Assembly: GCA_033977485.1 (NCBI GenBank)
Contig: CM066998.1
Location: 23,623,501-23,687,500 of the forward strand
DNA length: 64,000 nucleotides
Direction: 5' to 3'
DNA from: Hydrangea macrophylla
Taxonomy: Eukaryota; Streptophyta; Magnoliopsida; Cornales; Hydrangeaceae
The notes beneath the pieces are model-generated. The model was not told the DNA's origin. It saw only the letters and a list, made by a program, of their open reading frames with translations, and did no database searches. Numbering within the stretch: position 1 is the stretch's first letter; the number at the start of each line of letters is the position of its first letter. A program made the position numbers and the translations under genes. Of this stretch, positions 1-11,086 are shown in pieces.

Positions 1-1624
1 CCTGACGTTCCTCCAGAGATCACATTAATTTGACTGAGAGGCTGGGGTTGACCGAGAGCTCGGGCTCCTTGTGTGTGCCGTCCGTCTCCTACGACGCACT
101 TTGCTAGATGGCCTTGCTCGATCAATCTTTCAATTGCCATCTTTAACTTGAAACAGTCTTCCGTGTTGTGGCCGTGATCTCTGTGAAAATGGCAAACTTG
201 TCCCGATTCCTCTTCCCGGGCGGGGCTTTAGGCTTCGCCAGTTGCTGGAGCAGCCTTTGCGCCTCAGCGGCGGCCATGACTTCTTCTATGGGCTGAGAAA
301 GGGGTGTGAAAGCAATCGGGGGCTAACCCCGGACATCCTTCTGATCTTGCTTCGGCTTCTTTCCCAAGCCCTTCTCAAATCCTTCACGCTTGTGCTTGGC
401 CTTCGGGGATTCGTCTCCCGCCTGGCTGGCTCGCTTTGCCTTCAGGAACTCCTCAGTGTCTATGTACTTTCTGACCCTCTTCGAGAGCTCCACCAGGGTT
501 GCTGGTCGGTCACGATGAAACAACGTGGCAACCTTGGTATGTTGAACTCCCGAACAGAAGGCCATAATTCTAGCCATTTCATTGAGATTGCGAATCTGGA
601 GCCTTTGTTGGTTGAAACGGTCCACATACTCCCTTAGGGACCCCCCTTTGCCCTGCTTGATGGTTAGCAGCTGAGTGTCCAGTTGTGACCAATTGAGTAT
701 CCCGACAAACTGGCTGATGAACAGCTTGCTGAGGGATTCGAAGTCATCGACCATCCGGGGGTTTAAAGCATGGAACCACTGTGTTGCTAGCCCTTTGAGG
801 GTACTGGGAAAGGCCAGGCACAGTAGGTCATCCACAGTGGTGACCAGTGCCATCTGAGCCTTATAGGTGCGGATGTGGTCCACCGGGCTCCCTGTGTCAT
901 CCCGTGGAATAGGAAACTATGTCACTCGATCGTTATAGGGTGATTCCGTCTCCATGTTGGTGAGGTCGTGGTTGAACTTGCGGTTGAACCTCTCAATCTG
1001 CAGTTGCAGTTCCTCGACCTAGGCCTTTACGTAATCCTGCCCGATTTTCCTCTCTATATCTGAGCGGTAGGTCGGATCGGATGATGAGGCCTCTTCCTCA
1101 AAGCACGCCGACCTTGGGGATAGGACCCGGCTCCTGGTCCGAGAAATCGTGTGCCTTAGATCCCCCTGGCTCAGGACCAGAGGGTCTTTGGGTTATTCCT
1201 GGGCCTTCCATCCTAGCTCTTCCCCTCTGGCCGCGCGGCGTCGGTTGATGATAGTTCTGGCATCCTCCACCTGGCGAGGATTGGGCCGAGCTCGGCTCTG
1301 TGAACGCCTGGTCACCTGGCTGCGCTTACCATCACCGAGATGTTCCCAATCCAATGGGGACACCGGGGCACAACGTGCTTGCCTTCGCGCCCGAGCGGTA
1401 TCCTGTATGGGAGCATTTTTCTCGGGCTGATCTTCTGGTGCAGGGCGCTTTTCCTGCCGGGCCAAAAGTGCCTCCATTTGTTCTTGCGTTCGGCGCTGGC
1501 CCTCCAAGAGTTGTGCCAGCGCTGCTGTTATCTGTTCAGTGGTCAAGGAGTCAGCCGGTTGCCCGGGCTGCGAATCCTTCTAACCGGGCTGAGTAGTGGC
1601 CTTCTTATTCCTTCTAGGTGGCAT
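1..1624 (-). pseudogene. retrotransposon gag pseudogene (partial)
   Basis: The likely start is the ATG at 1622-1624 (MPPRRNKK). A stop follows within about 15 codons, an open stretch resumes at 1546-1193 (Q/E-rich, then R-rich), and a second open stretch at 883-323 encodes the retrotransposon gag core: an R-T-Y-K-A-Q-M start, a W-F-H-A-L motif, then F-I-S-Q-F, and the R-x-Y-V-D-R-F-N-Q motif typical of plant gypsy capsid proteins. Further left (about 220-60) a Cys/His-rich segment, C-H-F-H-R-D-H-G-H then C, follows in a shifted frame. Several frame changes and stops make this non-functional. Role in an intact relative: capsid protein packaging element RNA in the cytoplasm. Confidence 0.75.
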
Positions 1625-1685
1625 GATGATCAGTCAAGAGTTTGTTGGTGAAAAACTCTGTCATTTACCATAGACGGCGCCAAAC

Positions 1686-2305
1686 TGATGATGCCTAAAA
1701 TTAGTAAGAAGGATTTAGAGAGAGAAAAAGACAAGAACAATTTGTATGTGGTTCGGTCCCGTAATGAGGTGGCCTACGTCCACGGTTGCGTCTGTGCGCG
1801 TTCACTAACAGATCAACAGTGGGCCTGGTGAGCCAACAAAGAGGGGCGGCACTACCTGTAATACCGACGGGGTATATGCGTATTGATGGTGAATTCTCTG
1901 TTCTATGCTTGTTAGCTAGAGAGTTCTTTTTGGATCCCTATATACAGGGTAGGTAGGCCCTTTTATAGGTGCAAGAGTCCACCCTTACATGGTAAGTTAA
2001 TTAGATTATGAAGCCTAATCTGATTACAATTGATTTGCATGATTTTAGGGAGAGTTTCCCTAGCGGTTTAGGAAACTGCTACATTCCATCTTGCAGTCTT
2101 GTAGCTGGTTTAGGAAACTGCTAGTTAGGCCAGGTCCACGAGATGCCGCGGTCTTCCAATCCCGGCCTGTTGGTACGAACCACACGGTCCTGAAGAACAC
2201 CTCGGGATTGCTCGGCTACTGGTGTCATTACCGAGGTAACTCGCACCTCCTTGTGACGTGGCAAACTGACTTCATGGCTGGATAATCTTGGACATATCAA
2301 TATCA
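1686..2305 (-). repeat. LTR of the leftmost Ty3/gypsy element
   Basis: In sense orientation the segment starts TGATATTG (right end) and ends CATCATCA (left end), giving weak TGAT/ATCA terminal repeats. It ends next to a GGCGCC-containing primer-site-like sequence (1668-1684), then the gag start. It contains a TATA box, and a GGTTTAGGAAACTGCT motif occurs twice about 33 bp apart (2068-2125). Boundaries are inferred from one copy only; the right boundary is the less certain. Confidence 0.55.
1960..1967 (-). promoter_or_regulatory. TATA box of LTR promoter
   Basis: The minus strand reads TATAAAAG about 270 bp upstream of the inferred LTR end, a normal place for an LTR promoter. No transcription evidence is available. 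Confidence 0.5.
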
Positions 2306-2429
2306 CGAAGTCATACAAAGTCCATATTTAGATATAAAACTAAGCAAAAAATATTCATCCAACCAAAAGTATCCATAAATCCAAAGCTAGAAACAAAAGA
2401 GAGAGATAACATGATATAACATAACAATA

Positions 2430-3829
2430 ACGCTCTCTCACTCCCCAAACTCGATCCTAGGGCTTAGTAGATGGTTGGTCACCATAGGTTATAGGTGTAA
2501 GGTCGAAAATAGGATCTGCAACCTCACTACAACCCTCAGCAGCTGTCTCAATCTAGACAATAGCTGCTGGATCACTCTCAGCCGGTGTGGGTGCAATAGC
2601 AAGAGGTGGTGGCGGTGGTGGTTGCATCTCAGAAATTACGACCTCTGGTGGTGCAGATGTAGATGTCGGGTCAGTAGCTAGAGTTGTCTATGGATGCGGT
2701 GTAGATGTGAAGTACAATGACTGCTCTACCCCCAATAGGATCAAGAACTGCTATACAAAACTTGAAAGTTGCTTAAGTTGCGTCGTCATCTGAAAGAGCT
2801 CCAATGTCGTCAACTCTTGTTGAGCGGCTAACTGTTGAATAGTACCCTCGAGCTACACTCGCGCCTCTCTCTCGCTAATTAAAGTGTCGTAAATTGTTTG
2901 AAGAGTTGCAGGAGCAGCAGTTGTCTCTCGGTCCTTGAACTCAAATCCCTCAGCCTCAGCGGGCATCCTTGGGATCACAATAGTAGGTGCGATAGTTGGG
3001 TCCTCAGCACCCTCCTCCTCATCCTTGACCCTCTGCCTCAGGCGTCCCTGTGAAAATGATCGTTTGGCCCAGACTCTGCAAATACCCCCAACTTAGCCTG
3101 TTGGAGGGCCTTGCCAGTAGGTACAACTAAACCAGCTACCTCACACATGTGATGAATTGTCCAAGCACCCTTCAGGTGCTGTGATTTACCAAGATGACGT
3201 GTGGGTTCAATGAAGAACTCAATAAATAACCGTATAAGGCAAACAGGAAACCCAGTTCCAATGGCATATAGGACCCTTGTATATCACCTAGCCAACTATA
3301 ACTTATAGGTTATTGGAAGAGTATAGCTATAGAGCGCCAGGTGGAGTAGGTGATAATCCATCGTCAGGCTGTGGTCGTCAAATGCTGTGGTCCCCGAGTA
3401 TTTTTTAACTTTCCTGCTAGTGATCTCTATGGCCACAACATCAAATGAAGGAAAGGGACGGTCCAGATTAAAAGGATATAGATGATCTGGGACCTCGAGC
3501 CACTGAGGCTGGACTAAACTTGATTGCCCATCCCTGAATGCACGAGAAATATATGTAAGGGACACCCGGGCTCTTAACTCGCTTAGCCATTGTGAGAATC
3601 AAGAGCCAATTAGGATAGTCTCGAAGTCTGGAAAGGTAGAAAGGGATTTTATATCGCTCCAGAGGTTCTCAAATTGCCTTTGCACTATGATTTCTCGAGT
3701 TCGGAAGTATTTCATGAACCATGTGTTTTCCTTTTTGTTTCTAAACCCATGGGCGAGAAATGGATCGGGAATATCAAGAGAGGAAGACTTTTCCAGGTGG
3801 GGTCCACTGTCTTTAGACTTAGGAGCCAT
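2430..3829 (-). pseudogene. putative plant transposon protein (Transposase_32-like), decayed
   Basis: The ATG at 3827-3829 starts MAPKSKDSG, followed by a G-F-R-N-K-K segment and a K-Y-F-R-T-R-E-I-x-x-Q-R-Q-F motif; the frame closes at 3599. Similarity resumes in other frames at 3565-3296 and about 3290-3040 (G-T-G-F-P-V-C-L-I-R-L-F then H-H-M-C-E-V-A-G-L). From memory this order resembles the plant family Pfam calls putative plant transposon protein (Transposase_32), often found in retroelement-derived loci; I could not test that. After 3040 only stop-filled sequence remains, including a possible heptad stretch around 2870-2770. Function unknown; not coding as it stands. Confidence 0.45.
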
Positions 3830-3898
3830 GGACACTAAAAATGGAAAGAAAATAGAGAGAGTAGGTGAAAAGAATGACAAAGTGGTCTCTGTGAATGC

Positions 3899-4013
3899 CA
3901 ATGGATTGGCAGAAAATGGCAATCGATTGGGAATTTGTGACAATCAATTGAACCTTGATGGCAATCAATTGGGCCATGATGGCAATTAATTGGGCCTTAG
4001 TGGCAATCGATTG
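3899..4013. repeat. six palindromic CAATNNATTG boxes at exact 21-bp spacing
   Basis: Ten-base boxes start at 3899, 3920, 3941, 3962, 3983 and 4004, each exactly 21 bp after the last: CAATGGATTG, CAATCGATTG, CAATCAATTG twice, CAATTAATTG, CAATCGATTG. The 11-bp spacers are more diverged (several end in GATGG or TAGTGG), so the boxes are better preserved than the spacers. They lie 70-185 bp upstream of the ATG at 3829 on the minus strand. They read through as a 7-residue repeat in translation, but no protein is supported. Confidence 0.85.
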
Positions 4014-4522
4014 CCATCAGCGAGGAACAGGGGGCTGCCCAGTCAAAGATCTCACGCCCCCACCAATATTTAAGTGACCTTACGACCATAAGGGGCACCC
4101 TCTAATGTTTTGATCAAATTTAGGGCACAGAAATGGAAATGGGCTTTTGGATTTACCTTAATAGAACTCACGGCTCAGGAACAGGAGCAAAATCAAACCC
4201 TACTGCTGATTGAGGATGAAATTGATAAATTGGTTGACGAATGATGATACTACTGATGTTAGTGAAGAAACTGGGAAGCCCCCCCCCCCCCCCCCCCCCC
4301 CTTTCCTCTCTATTCACACAGTAGTGATGGTTCGGTGGACGTGGTGGTTCGATGGAAGTGATGATAGTGATGATGAAGGGGGTGATGAAGATGATGGTAG
4401 GGAAAAAAGTGAAAGGTTCTCCCATACACTCTCTCTAAATCGCCTCCTCCCTCTCTCTCGGTTATTTTCAAAGTTATGTGAGAGAGGGGGAGCTAAACAT
4501 ACTTTGTGTTTGAAAAGTGTGT
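4014..4522. other. upstream region of the Transposase_32-like gene, with 23-bp C homopolymer
   Basis: No gene seen. A TTAAATATT sequence at about 4064-4072 (minus strand) is a possible TATA box for the gene to its left. A run of 23 C lies at 4279-4301. The rest is simple-sequence-like (GATGATG-rich around 4340-4400). Confidence 0.4.
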
Positions 4523-4580
4523 CAATCGATTGCCATGTTATTCGAATAGCAATCGATTGGTTATGAAATCCAATCGATTG
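4523..4580. repeat. second cluster of CAATCGATTG boxes
   Basis: Three perfect CAATCGATTG palindromes start at 4523, 4550 and 4571; the last two are again 21 bp apart. On the minus strand they lie about 450 bp upstream of the possible TATA at 4064-4072, so box clusters bracket that promoter-like sequence. Confidence 0.8.
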
Positions 4581-4873
4581 GGATTGAAAACTATTGGGGA
4601 CCCAAAGGTTATCCATAAAAACATCCCCAACTAATCAAGAATGACTTACTAAGATATTTAAAACATGAAAACCAGCATCTAGACAGTTCAAATAACCACC
4701 AATCACATAGATAGAAAGAATTATCATAGAAACTCGACATCTTTATTGCTCCAATGTTAATTCTCCATTTCCAGGATTACAAGATGTTGGTTGAAATTCA
4801 AAAACAACAAACAGAAAAAAAAAAAGCAAACAAAGAGTTCTATCTTATTTAGCGACTACAGGAATTATGCAAA
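4581..4873. other. AT-rich sequence, nothing recognised
   Basis: I see no ORF, terminal repeat or RNA gene here; it contains only short A-rich tracts (for example 4815-4827). Confidence 0.4.
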
Positions 4874-5158
4874 TCAATTAAGCTCAGATTTTGGAGAAGA
4901 AAGGTCTTCCCCTTCAGCATAATCCATAAAATACTCCACAACTTATGCATCCGAGTTGATCTGAAGATCTTCCAGAATCTCTCGAACCGCACACAATAGA
5001 TCTCAAGTGCTCATTTCAATAATTCCTTCATTTGGGGAATCTAGGCACGAGGTTGATAATGGAGTGAATATTGGCCTTTCTTGTTCCACTAGTTTTGGAG
5101 TTCCTAGAGAGCGAACCCCATGGTAGAGCAAATTTGGTAGGAATTGTTGTGGATTCAT
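4874..5158 (-). pseudogene. small unknown ORF with two in-frame stops
   Basis: A minus-strand frame opens with ATG at 5156-5158 (MNPQQFLPNLLYHG) and runs 95 codons to a stop at 4874-4876, interrupted by a TGA near codon 52 and a TAA near codon 72. The residue mix looks protein-like, including an acidic end (M-D-Y-A-E-G-E-D). Upstream on the minus strand, 5159-5334 is T/C-rich like a plant 5' leader, and the CACTA element at 5335 then intervenes. I do not recognise a family. It may be a host gene remnant or a transposon ORF. Confidence 0.35.
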
Positions 5159-6350
5159 CTTATAGCCAAGAAATAGATAGAATTAAGAGACGAAAGTAGA
5201 ATAGAAAGAAAGAAACACACCAAGAGAAAGAAAACTAATGTACAACAAATGAGGTCCAGATTTTTCTTTAAGCAGAATAGTCAGGATCATCTAAATGGAT
5301 GGTCTCTGACTTCGGTGCAAAGTTCTCCAAGAATCACTACAAGAAAAAACCATTTTTATGACTTTTTTTTTATTTTGGGCTAATGACTATTTTAAAAAAA
5401 GAGTCATAACAAATACTTTTTTCTAACATATATGACTCTTTTTGCAAATATAGTCATAAGATTGGTAAGTGGTGTTTTATTTACGACCATTTTTTTTATT
5501 AGTCATAAATAATAAGATTGTTTATGACAGTTTTTTTAAAATGGTCATAAATAATAAGATTTCGTATGACAGTTTTTTTGAAAATGGTCATAAATAATAA
5601 GATGGTCATAAATAATAAGAGTTTTTATGACAGTTTTTTGAAAATGGTCATAAATAATAAGACTTTTATGACTTCATTTTTTGGTAGTCATAAATATTCT
5701 ATATTTTTATGACTCTTTTTCTTTGAATTCTAGAATCAAATGTAAGTATTGTTTTGGGAAAAATAGTGAAAAAAAGACAATATGCTAAGATTTTTAAAGT
5801 TAAGATTCTTGATTAGGGAAAGGTCCTCTGTACAAAAATATTTTGTGAAATTTTACTTGGCATACACGAATATTATGTGAAATTTCACTAAATCTTTACA
5901 TGAATATTAAGTGAAATTTCACTTAAATCGACCTTTGAGAGACTAGTTTTTAAGAAATTACTTTTTGAAATTGAACTATTAACACTTGATAGTTACTTTT
6001 AGTGTCACAAATTTAGATTTTATTAAGAATCAAATTAGATTTTTTATGACAATTTTTTGAAAATTATCATAAAAAATAAGATTTTTTATGACATGTTTGT
6101 GAAAAGTGTCATATATAATAAGTATTTAAAAAAGTGTCATAAATAACAAGACTTTTATGACTTCATTTTTGGGTAGTCATAAATATTCTTTATTTTTATT
6201 ACTCTTTTTCTTTGAATTCTAGAATCAAAGTACTGTTTTTTGGGAAAAATAGTGAAAAAGACAATATTTTAAGATTTTTAAAGTTAAGATTCTTGATTAG
6301 GAAAATGTGCGCTGTATAAAAATTTTAAATGTAATTTCACTTGGTATACA

Positions 6351-8060
6351 TGTAACACCCCGTACTTTCTTTATATAAATATTCATTTAAAAAAACAAAA
6401 TAATGAGACAACCTAAATTTTTGTGTATACAACCATGGTTATTTATTTATATGCGTGTATTTATTTTATTCATTAATTATTGTGTGAAATTTTATAGAGC
6501 TAAGTGATGGAGTTAAGTTGTAAAAACTTAAGTTGAACAAGTCATTGAAGAATTGATGTGTTTATTTTTTTGTAGTGATTATAGGCCCGTGAATGTGTTA
6601 ATTTGTGTTTTTAACATTTAAATTAAGTACCCGGGTTATGTACACCCATTGGGTCACTCATTTTAGAACATTAGAATGTATTTCGGGCCCATATAAAGCC
6701 TTTTTGTGAGGCCCCTAGACAAAAAACGGAATTTTTAGCCTTTTGTGTGTTTGTGTTATAATATATGTAGGTGTATCATATATACATACATAATATACCT
6801 CCTAGGGTTTTGATAACAAAAAGAAAAGAAAAGATAGACATGAGAAAAATAGAGCAGTCAAGAGAGAGAGAGAAGAAGAAGAAGAAGAAGAAGATAATAA
6901 GAGAAGAAAAGAGGAACCCCAAATATTGTTTTGCGAATCTTCATCAACACTGAAGTCCTAAATCGGTGAGTTAACTTGTTAATTTCTTTCAATCTCGTTT
7001 GATTGAAATTTAAATGGATAGATTATTAAATTAGTATGGTTATGGGTTATGAGATTTAGGTTTTTATTTACGAAGTTATGATTTGAGATTTATAGATGAG
7101 CCTTGGATATACATTTGAGCAATTATTCAATTTTCGAATTTGGGATTTTCACGGATCAGATTTTAGTAGATAATTCCTAATAAATCATGCGTTACAGTTT
7201 TCGTGATTCTGTCCGCCAAAGCCTGTAGGAAACGCAATTCTGGACAACTTTCGTCTAATGGTATTTTTTCCAATTCTGCACCGTTTGGGCAGAAAATTCA
7301 TATTACAGTAGCAGTTTTATTAATGTTAAAATAAGCGTATTTGCTATATCACATTTTTGTGTGATTTCGTGTTTGTTAATATAAATTAATTTATTTGTAC
7401 ATAGAAAGATATGAGTTCTCATGTATAGTTGAGCTTTGTGAAATTATGACTATGTGATTTTGTGTGGGTTATGAATCTGTGTGAACATGTAGCTGTTAAT
7501 ATAATTTTAATGGAAATTTGAGTTGAGATATATGAATCTCTTATGAAGTAGAGTTTTGTGAAAAACGTGGATGTATGAACGATAGAAAATCCTTAGAGTT
7601 CACCACTGCTCCTTATGATTTTAGGCGGCGACTTCGTGGATGACCCGTCCTTGTGTGATTAGACGGCGACTACGTGGATGACCCGTCTCTTCATTATTTT
7701 AAGCCTTATGCCCGGCTTGTTGGTCTATTTCATGTGTATCTAGACATTGTTTTATTGACGTCAAGAACATAAGGACTAGCCTTTCGGTGTATACTCAAAT
7801 CCCAGTGATACCCCATGGGAGTTGGGACTGGAGTGGGAGTCAGTATTACGTTAGGAGACACATGTGATATATGTGTAGGCTGGACCATGGATGGGTGGCC
7901 GATGTGGTGAACATAAGGTGTAATAAAATAAAATACTTTGTGGTGTTTTATTCTTGCGTTTAGAAGTTGAATTATAATTAATTACCTCTTATTGTGGTTA
8001 CATCGTAGAAAGTTGTGGACGTTTAGTCATCGAATTTTCTAATAATTTTTCGTGTTGTAA
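6351..8060 (+). repeat. LTR-like insertion (Tekay/Del-type start), 3' end undefined
   Basis: The insertion starts TGTAACACCCCG, the usual start of Tekay-type plant gypsy LTRs, precisely where the CACTA internal duplication loses alignment to its partner. Further in are an ATAATATATG promoter-like stretch, a GA/AAG-rich leader (6850-6900), and paired GGCGACTTCGTGGATGACCC-like repeats at about 7626-7690. I could not find the expected GGGTGTTACA end or a matching target-site duplication, so the right boundary is a guess and it may be truncated. No internal retroelement coding region follows, so it is likely a solo or broken LTR. Confidence 0.4.
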
Positions 8061-9359
8061 TCGTTGTGTGTGAAAATATTGTCTTCAAATGACATTTTAT
8101 TATCTAATTTTAACTTTTAATATTGTCTTGAAGTGGACTCAAGGCTTTAAATTTCAAAGGGAAAAGAAGGCCAAAACCAATTTGACAATTCGTAAAGGTA
8201 ATTAAATCTGAATCAAAACATGGTAGATATAATAGTAGCTGTTTAAATTATACTTAGTATGTTATGGTTAATGTATTGATATAATGTATGTTGCGGTTAT
8301 TCAATTGTTGCTGGGTATGTTTTCATTGTTTGAAATTTTTGGGAGGTTCTATTTATAGAGGAGACTCTGTCGAAAGTTTTAGAAATTCTAGGTCAACATT
8401 CATTCCAAGATAAGTTAGTTTTACCACGACTTGTGATTGCAGTAATTTATTGTTTGTCTAATATTTGTTATACATTTATTCATAGGGACCAAAGCAACCA
8501 GAAAATTATGAATGTGGATACTATATGTTACTTTTCATGAATGTGATAATGGATAATCCATCCAAATCTATCAACATAAAGGTATTATCATAGTATTCTT
8601 TGTAAATGTGTCGCCAAATTTTCTCTTCTTCTTGTTTTACTTTGATTCATAAATTGTGGAATTTTTTTTTTCATATGTGTTGGAGGTGGTGGTGGTGTTG
8701 TTGTGGGGAGGGAATACATCCTTAACATCTCATTCTTTCCTAAACTTTTTCAGATGAAAGAGTTGTCTCAAAAAGTGAAATATGAAAGCCACGAGCTAAA
8801 TGTACTTCAACTTGAGTTCATTGAGTTCATTCAAGAATACATTTAAGTATTGAAAATTTCAACATTTTTTTTTCCTTTTTCCAAGTAATCTATATTTTTA
8901 CAATTTAAGAAAATTACATACTCATTATATAGAATCTAATACATTGATTTCATTTTTGTTTCAGTGTTACACAGTTAGACTATATGGAACAAATATTGCA
9001 AATAAGTTGATGTACTAGCGGAGATTGAAGAGTTTAAATAGACACTAATCTTATTTTTATTTATTTATTTATTTATTTATATATTTTTTTAACAATGTTA
9101 CATATACATTATTGGTTTGTTGGTTTAATACATACTTAGTGGTTACTGTTACATTTTTCTTGTACATAACTAATTATTAGATTGATTATTGAAAAATTTT
9201 GGTTGGAAGGAATATAATATCTGAATATGGTTCTTGAGTTGATTTGTAACATGCATGTTTTGATGATGTATTTGAATTGTGTAATCTTCATTGTTGGATT
9301 ATCAACAAAATATTTTTTTTCTTTAAATGTGTTTTATATTATATATGACTGTTTCATAA
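8061..9359. other. internal CACTA sequence, AT-rich, no recognisable gene
   Basis: Short open segments (for example about 8755-8840, with a K-E-L-S-Q-K-V-K-Y-E-S run) may be exon relics, but I cannot tie them to TNPA or TNP2. An ATTT tandem run lies at 9055-9080. Confidence 0.35.
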
Positions 9360-9950
9360 ACAACAATCATAAATTTGCAATAGTTCTACTAAAGTCATAA
9401 ATAGTGTCATTATTTATGACTTTTAAAATGTTATTTATGACTGTTTTGAAGATTATTTATGACTATAAAAAGATTATTTATGATTTTTTGAAGGTTATTT
9501 ATGACTATTTTAAATATTATTTATGACTATTTAAAGGTTATTTATGACTTTTTTGAAGATTGTTTATGACTTTTTAAATGGTTATTTATGACTAATTTGA
9601 AGATTATTTACGACTTTTTAAAGGGTTATTTATGACTTTTTTTAAGATTATTTATGACTTTTTTAAAAGGCTATTTATGACTTTTTTAAAAGGCTATTTA
9701 TGACTTTTTTGAAGATTATTTATGACTATATCAATTAAAAAATAGTCATAAACAATTTGAAAGCACTCATTTTTTATGACTATTTTTTTAGAACTGTTGT
9801 AAAAGTAATAATTATTTATGATTTTTTTAACAAACTCGAACTTATTTATGACTGCAATGTTATGACTTATTTTAAAAGCTTAAAAAAGAGTCATAAATAT
9901 ACATTTATGACTCTTTTTTAAAGTCATAATAAGGGTTTTTTGTTGTAGTG

Positions 9951-11086
9951 AATGGTTTAAGTCGTTGACCATTGACTTTAAGCACATTACAAATGTTCAC
10001 TAAATCTAGCAATTGGGACATGTTTTGCTAACCATGGCAAGTATAAATCTAGTGGTCAATGTGCTTGTCCAATTTGGCTAGAATTATTCCAGAGAACCAT
10101 TGCAACATTTTTATTTTTCATAAAATGAGTATGTACATGCAATGAATAATTTCACAGATAAATCCTTGTCACTTCACAAGATAAACCCTTCAATTTGTGG
10201 TTATCTAACACTAATGACTTGCAAATAAATAAAAATACAATGAATGTTAAACCAGAATGTGAACGCACCATGGAAGTCTCCCGGGGGGAGGGGTTATGTT
10301 GAAGAAGTGAGCCGTATCGGGTAAGAAAGCCAACAACTAGCTCTACAACACAATAATTGGTGGGTTTGTCTAGAAGGTCCCTTTCCTGGGAATGAAATTG
10401 TAATAATCAATCAATATCAATAACAATATCAATATCAACAATAGTCTGTCATATAAAATCATCATCTTATATAAGAAAAATGACAAGTCAATCATCTTGT
10501 AAGAAAAAATGCTCCACCATCTCACATAAGAAATTGGAACAAGTAGTGTTAACAACCAATTTTATTCGGAAAGCTGAAGCCAAAACAAACGCATTTCTTA
10601 TGAAAAAATAGCAACAATCACATCTCAGGGGTAAAATTCTAACGAAAGGGAATTGCTGAAAACACACTTTATAATAGGAAACTGACTATTTAGCAGAAGA
10701 AAGATTCACTAAACACGTCAAAATAGAAGTGTATTACTACATGCACATTAAGCAGATTCTACTTAAATTTAAGCATAATATGGGTCAAAAAGCAACCCCA
10801 AACTAGTCGGTTAGGTAAGATAAATTGCGGCTGAAACAACTACAAGAACAAAAAGCACAAGCCAGCTACAAATCAAGAGTTGGTAAAGAATCTATTAGAC
10901 TTTTAGTAGTTGGGCATAGTAATGGCTATTTTAGATTTCTATGTATAACATTTTTAAATTTCCTCCAAAATGACAGCTACAGCATACTCTTTGTCCCTAA
11001 TTCTTAGTTGGAAGCTCATAAAAATAGGTGACCATGAAACTTCATTCAAAAAGCCCACTTTAGAAGGGAAAAAATGAGATTACAAC
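9951..11086. other. intergenic sequence between two insertions, nothing recognised
   Basis: This is AT-rich host sequence between the CACTA element and the CRM element. It holds an AATATCAAT-type simple stretch at 10400-10440 and no supported gene, RNA or terminal repeat. Its right end supplies the ACAAC target site used by the CRM insertion. Confidence 0.4.

Larger units (their letters stand above)
1..2305 (-). mobile_element. 5' part of a decayed Ty3/gypsy (Tat-like) LTR retrotransposon
   Basis: The element reads right to left: LTR (about 1686-2305), a candidate primer-binding region rich in GGCGCC just inside it, then gag running off the left edge. Protease, RT and integrase would lie outside the window. 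The gag resembles the plant Tat-like gag group by recognition of its conserved core; clade assignment is inference. Both the LTR boundary and the coding region are degraded, and only one LTR is visible, so neither target-site duplication nor age can be read. Confidence 0.75.
5335..9950. mobile_element. non-autonomous CACTA (En/Spm) DNA transposon with perfect 3-bp TSD
   Basis: The left end reads CACTACAAGAAAAAACC and the right end, reverse-complemented, reads CACTACAACAAAAAACCC. Target-site duplications AAT flank it at 5332-5334 and 9951-9953. Both ends carry dense subterminal repeats built on TTATGAC/GTCATAA (about 5350-5710 and 9360-9920), the expected binding sites for a TNPA-type protein in this superfamily. 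No TNP2 or TNPA similarity is seen inside, so it would need proteins supplied in trans. An internal direct duplication pairs about 5690-5880 with 6170-6350. An LTR-like insertion starts at 6351. Confidence 0.9.

Noticed and set aside
3899..4013. Possible CRISPR-like array
   Set aside because: Boxes are 10-bp palindromes with 11-bp spacers in plant repeat DNA; no cas genes and wrong dimensions.
4279..4301. 23-C homopolymer as a G-quadruplex or regulatory element
   Set aside because: A bare homopolymer is prone to sequencing and polishing error, and nothing nearby supports a function.
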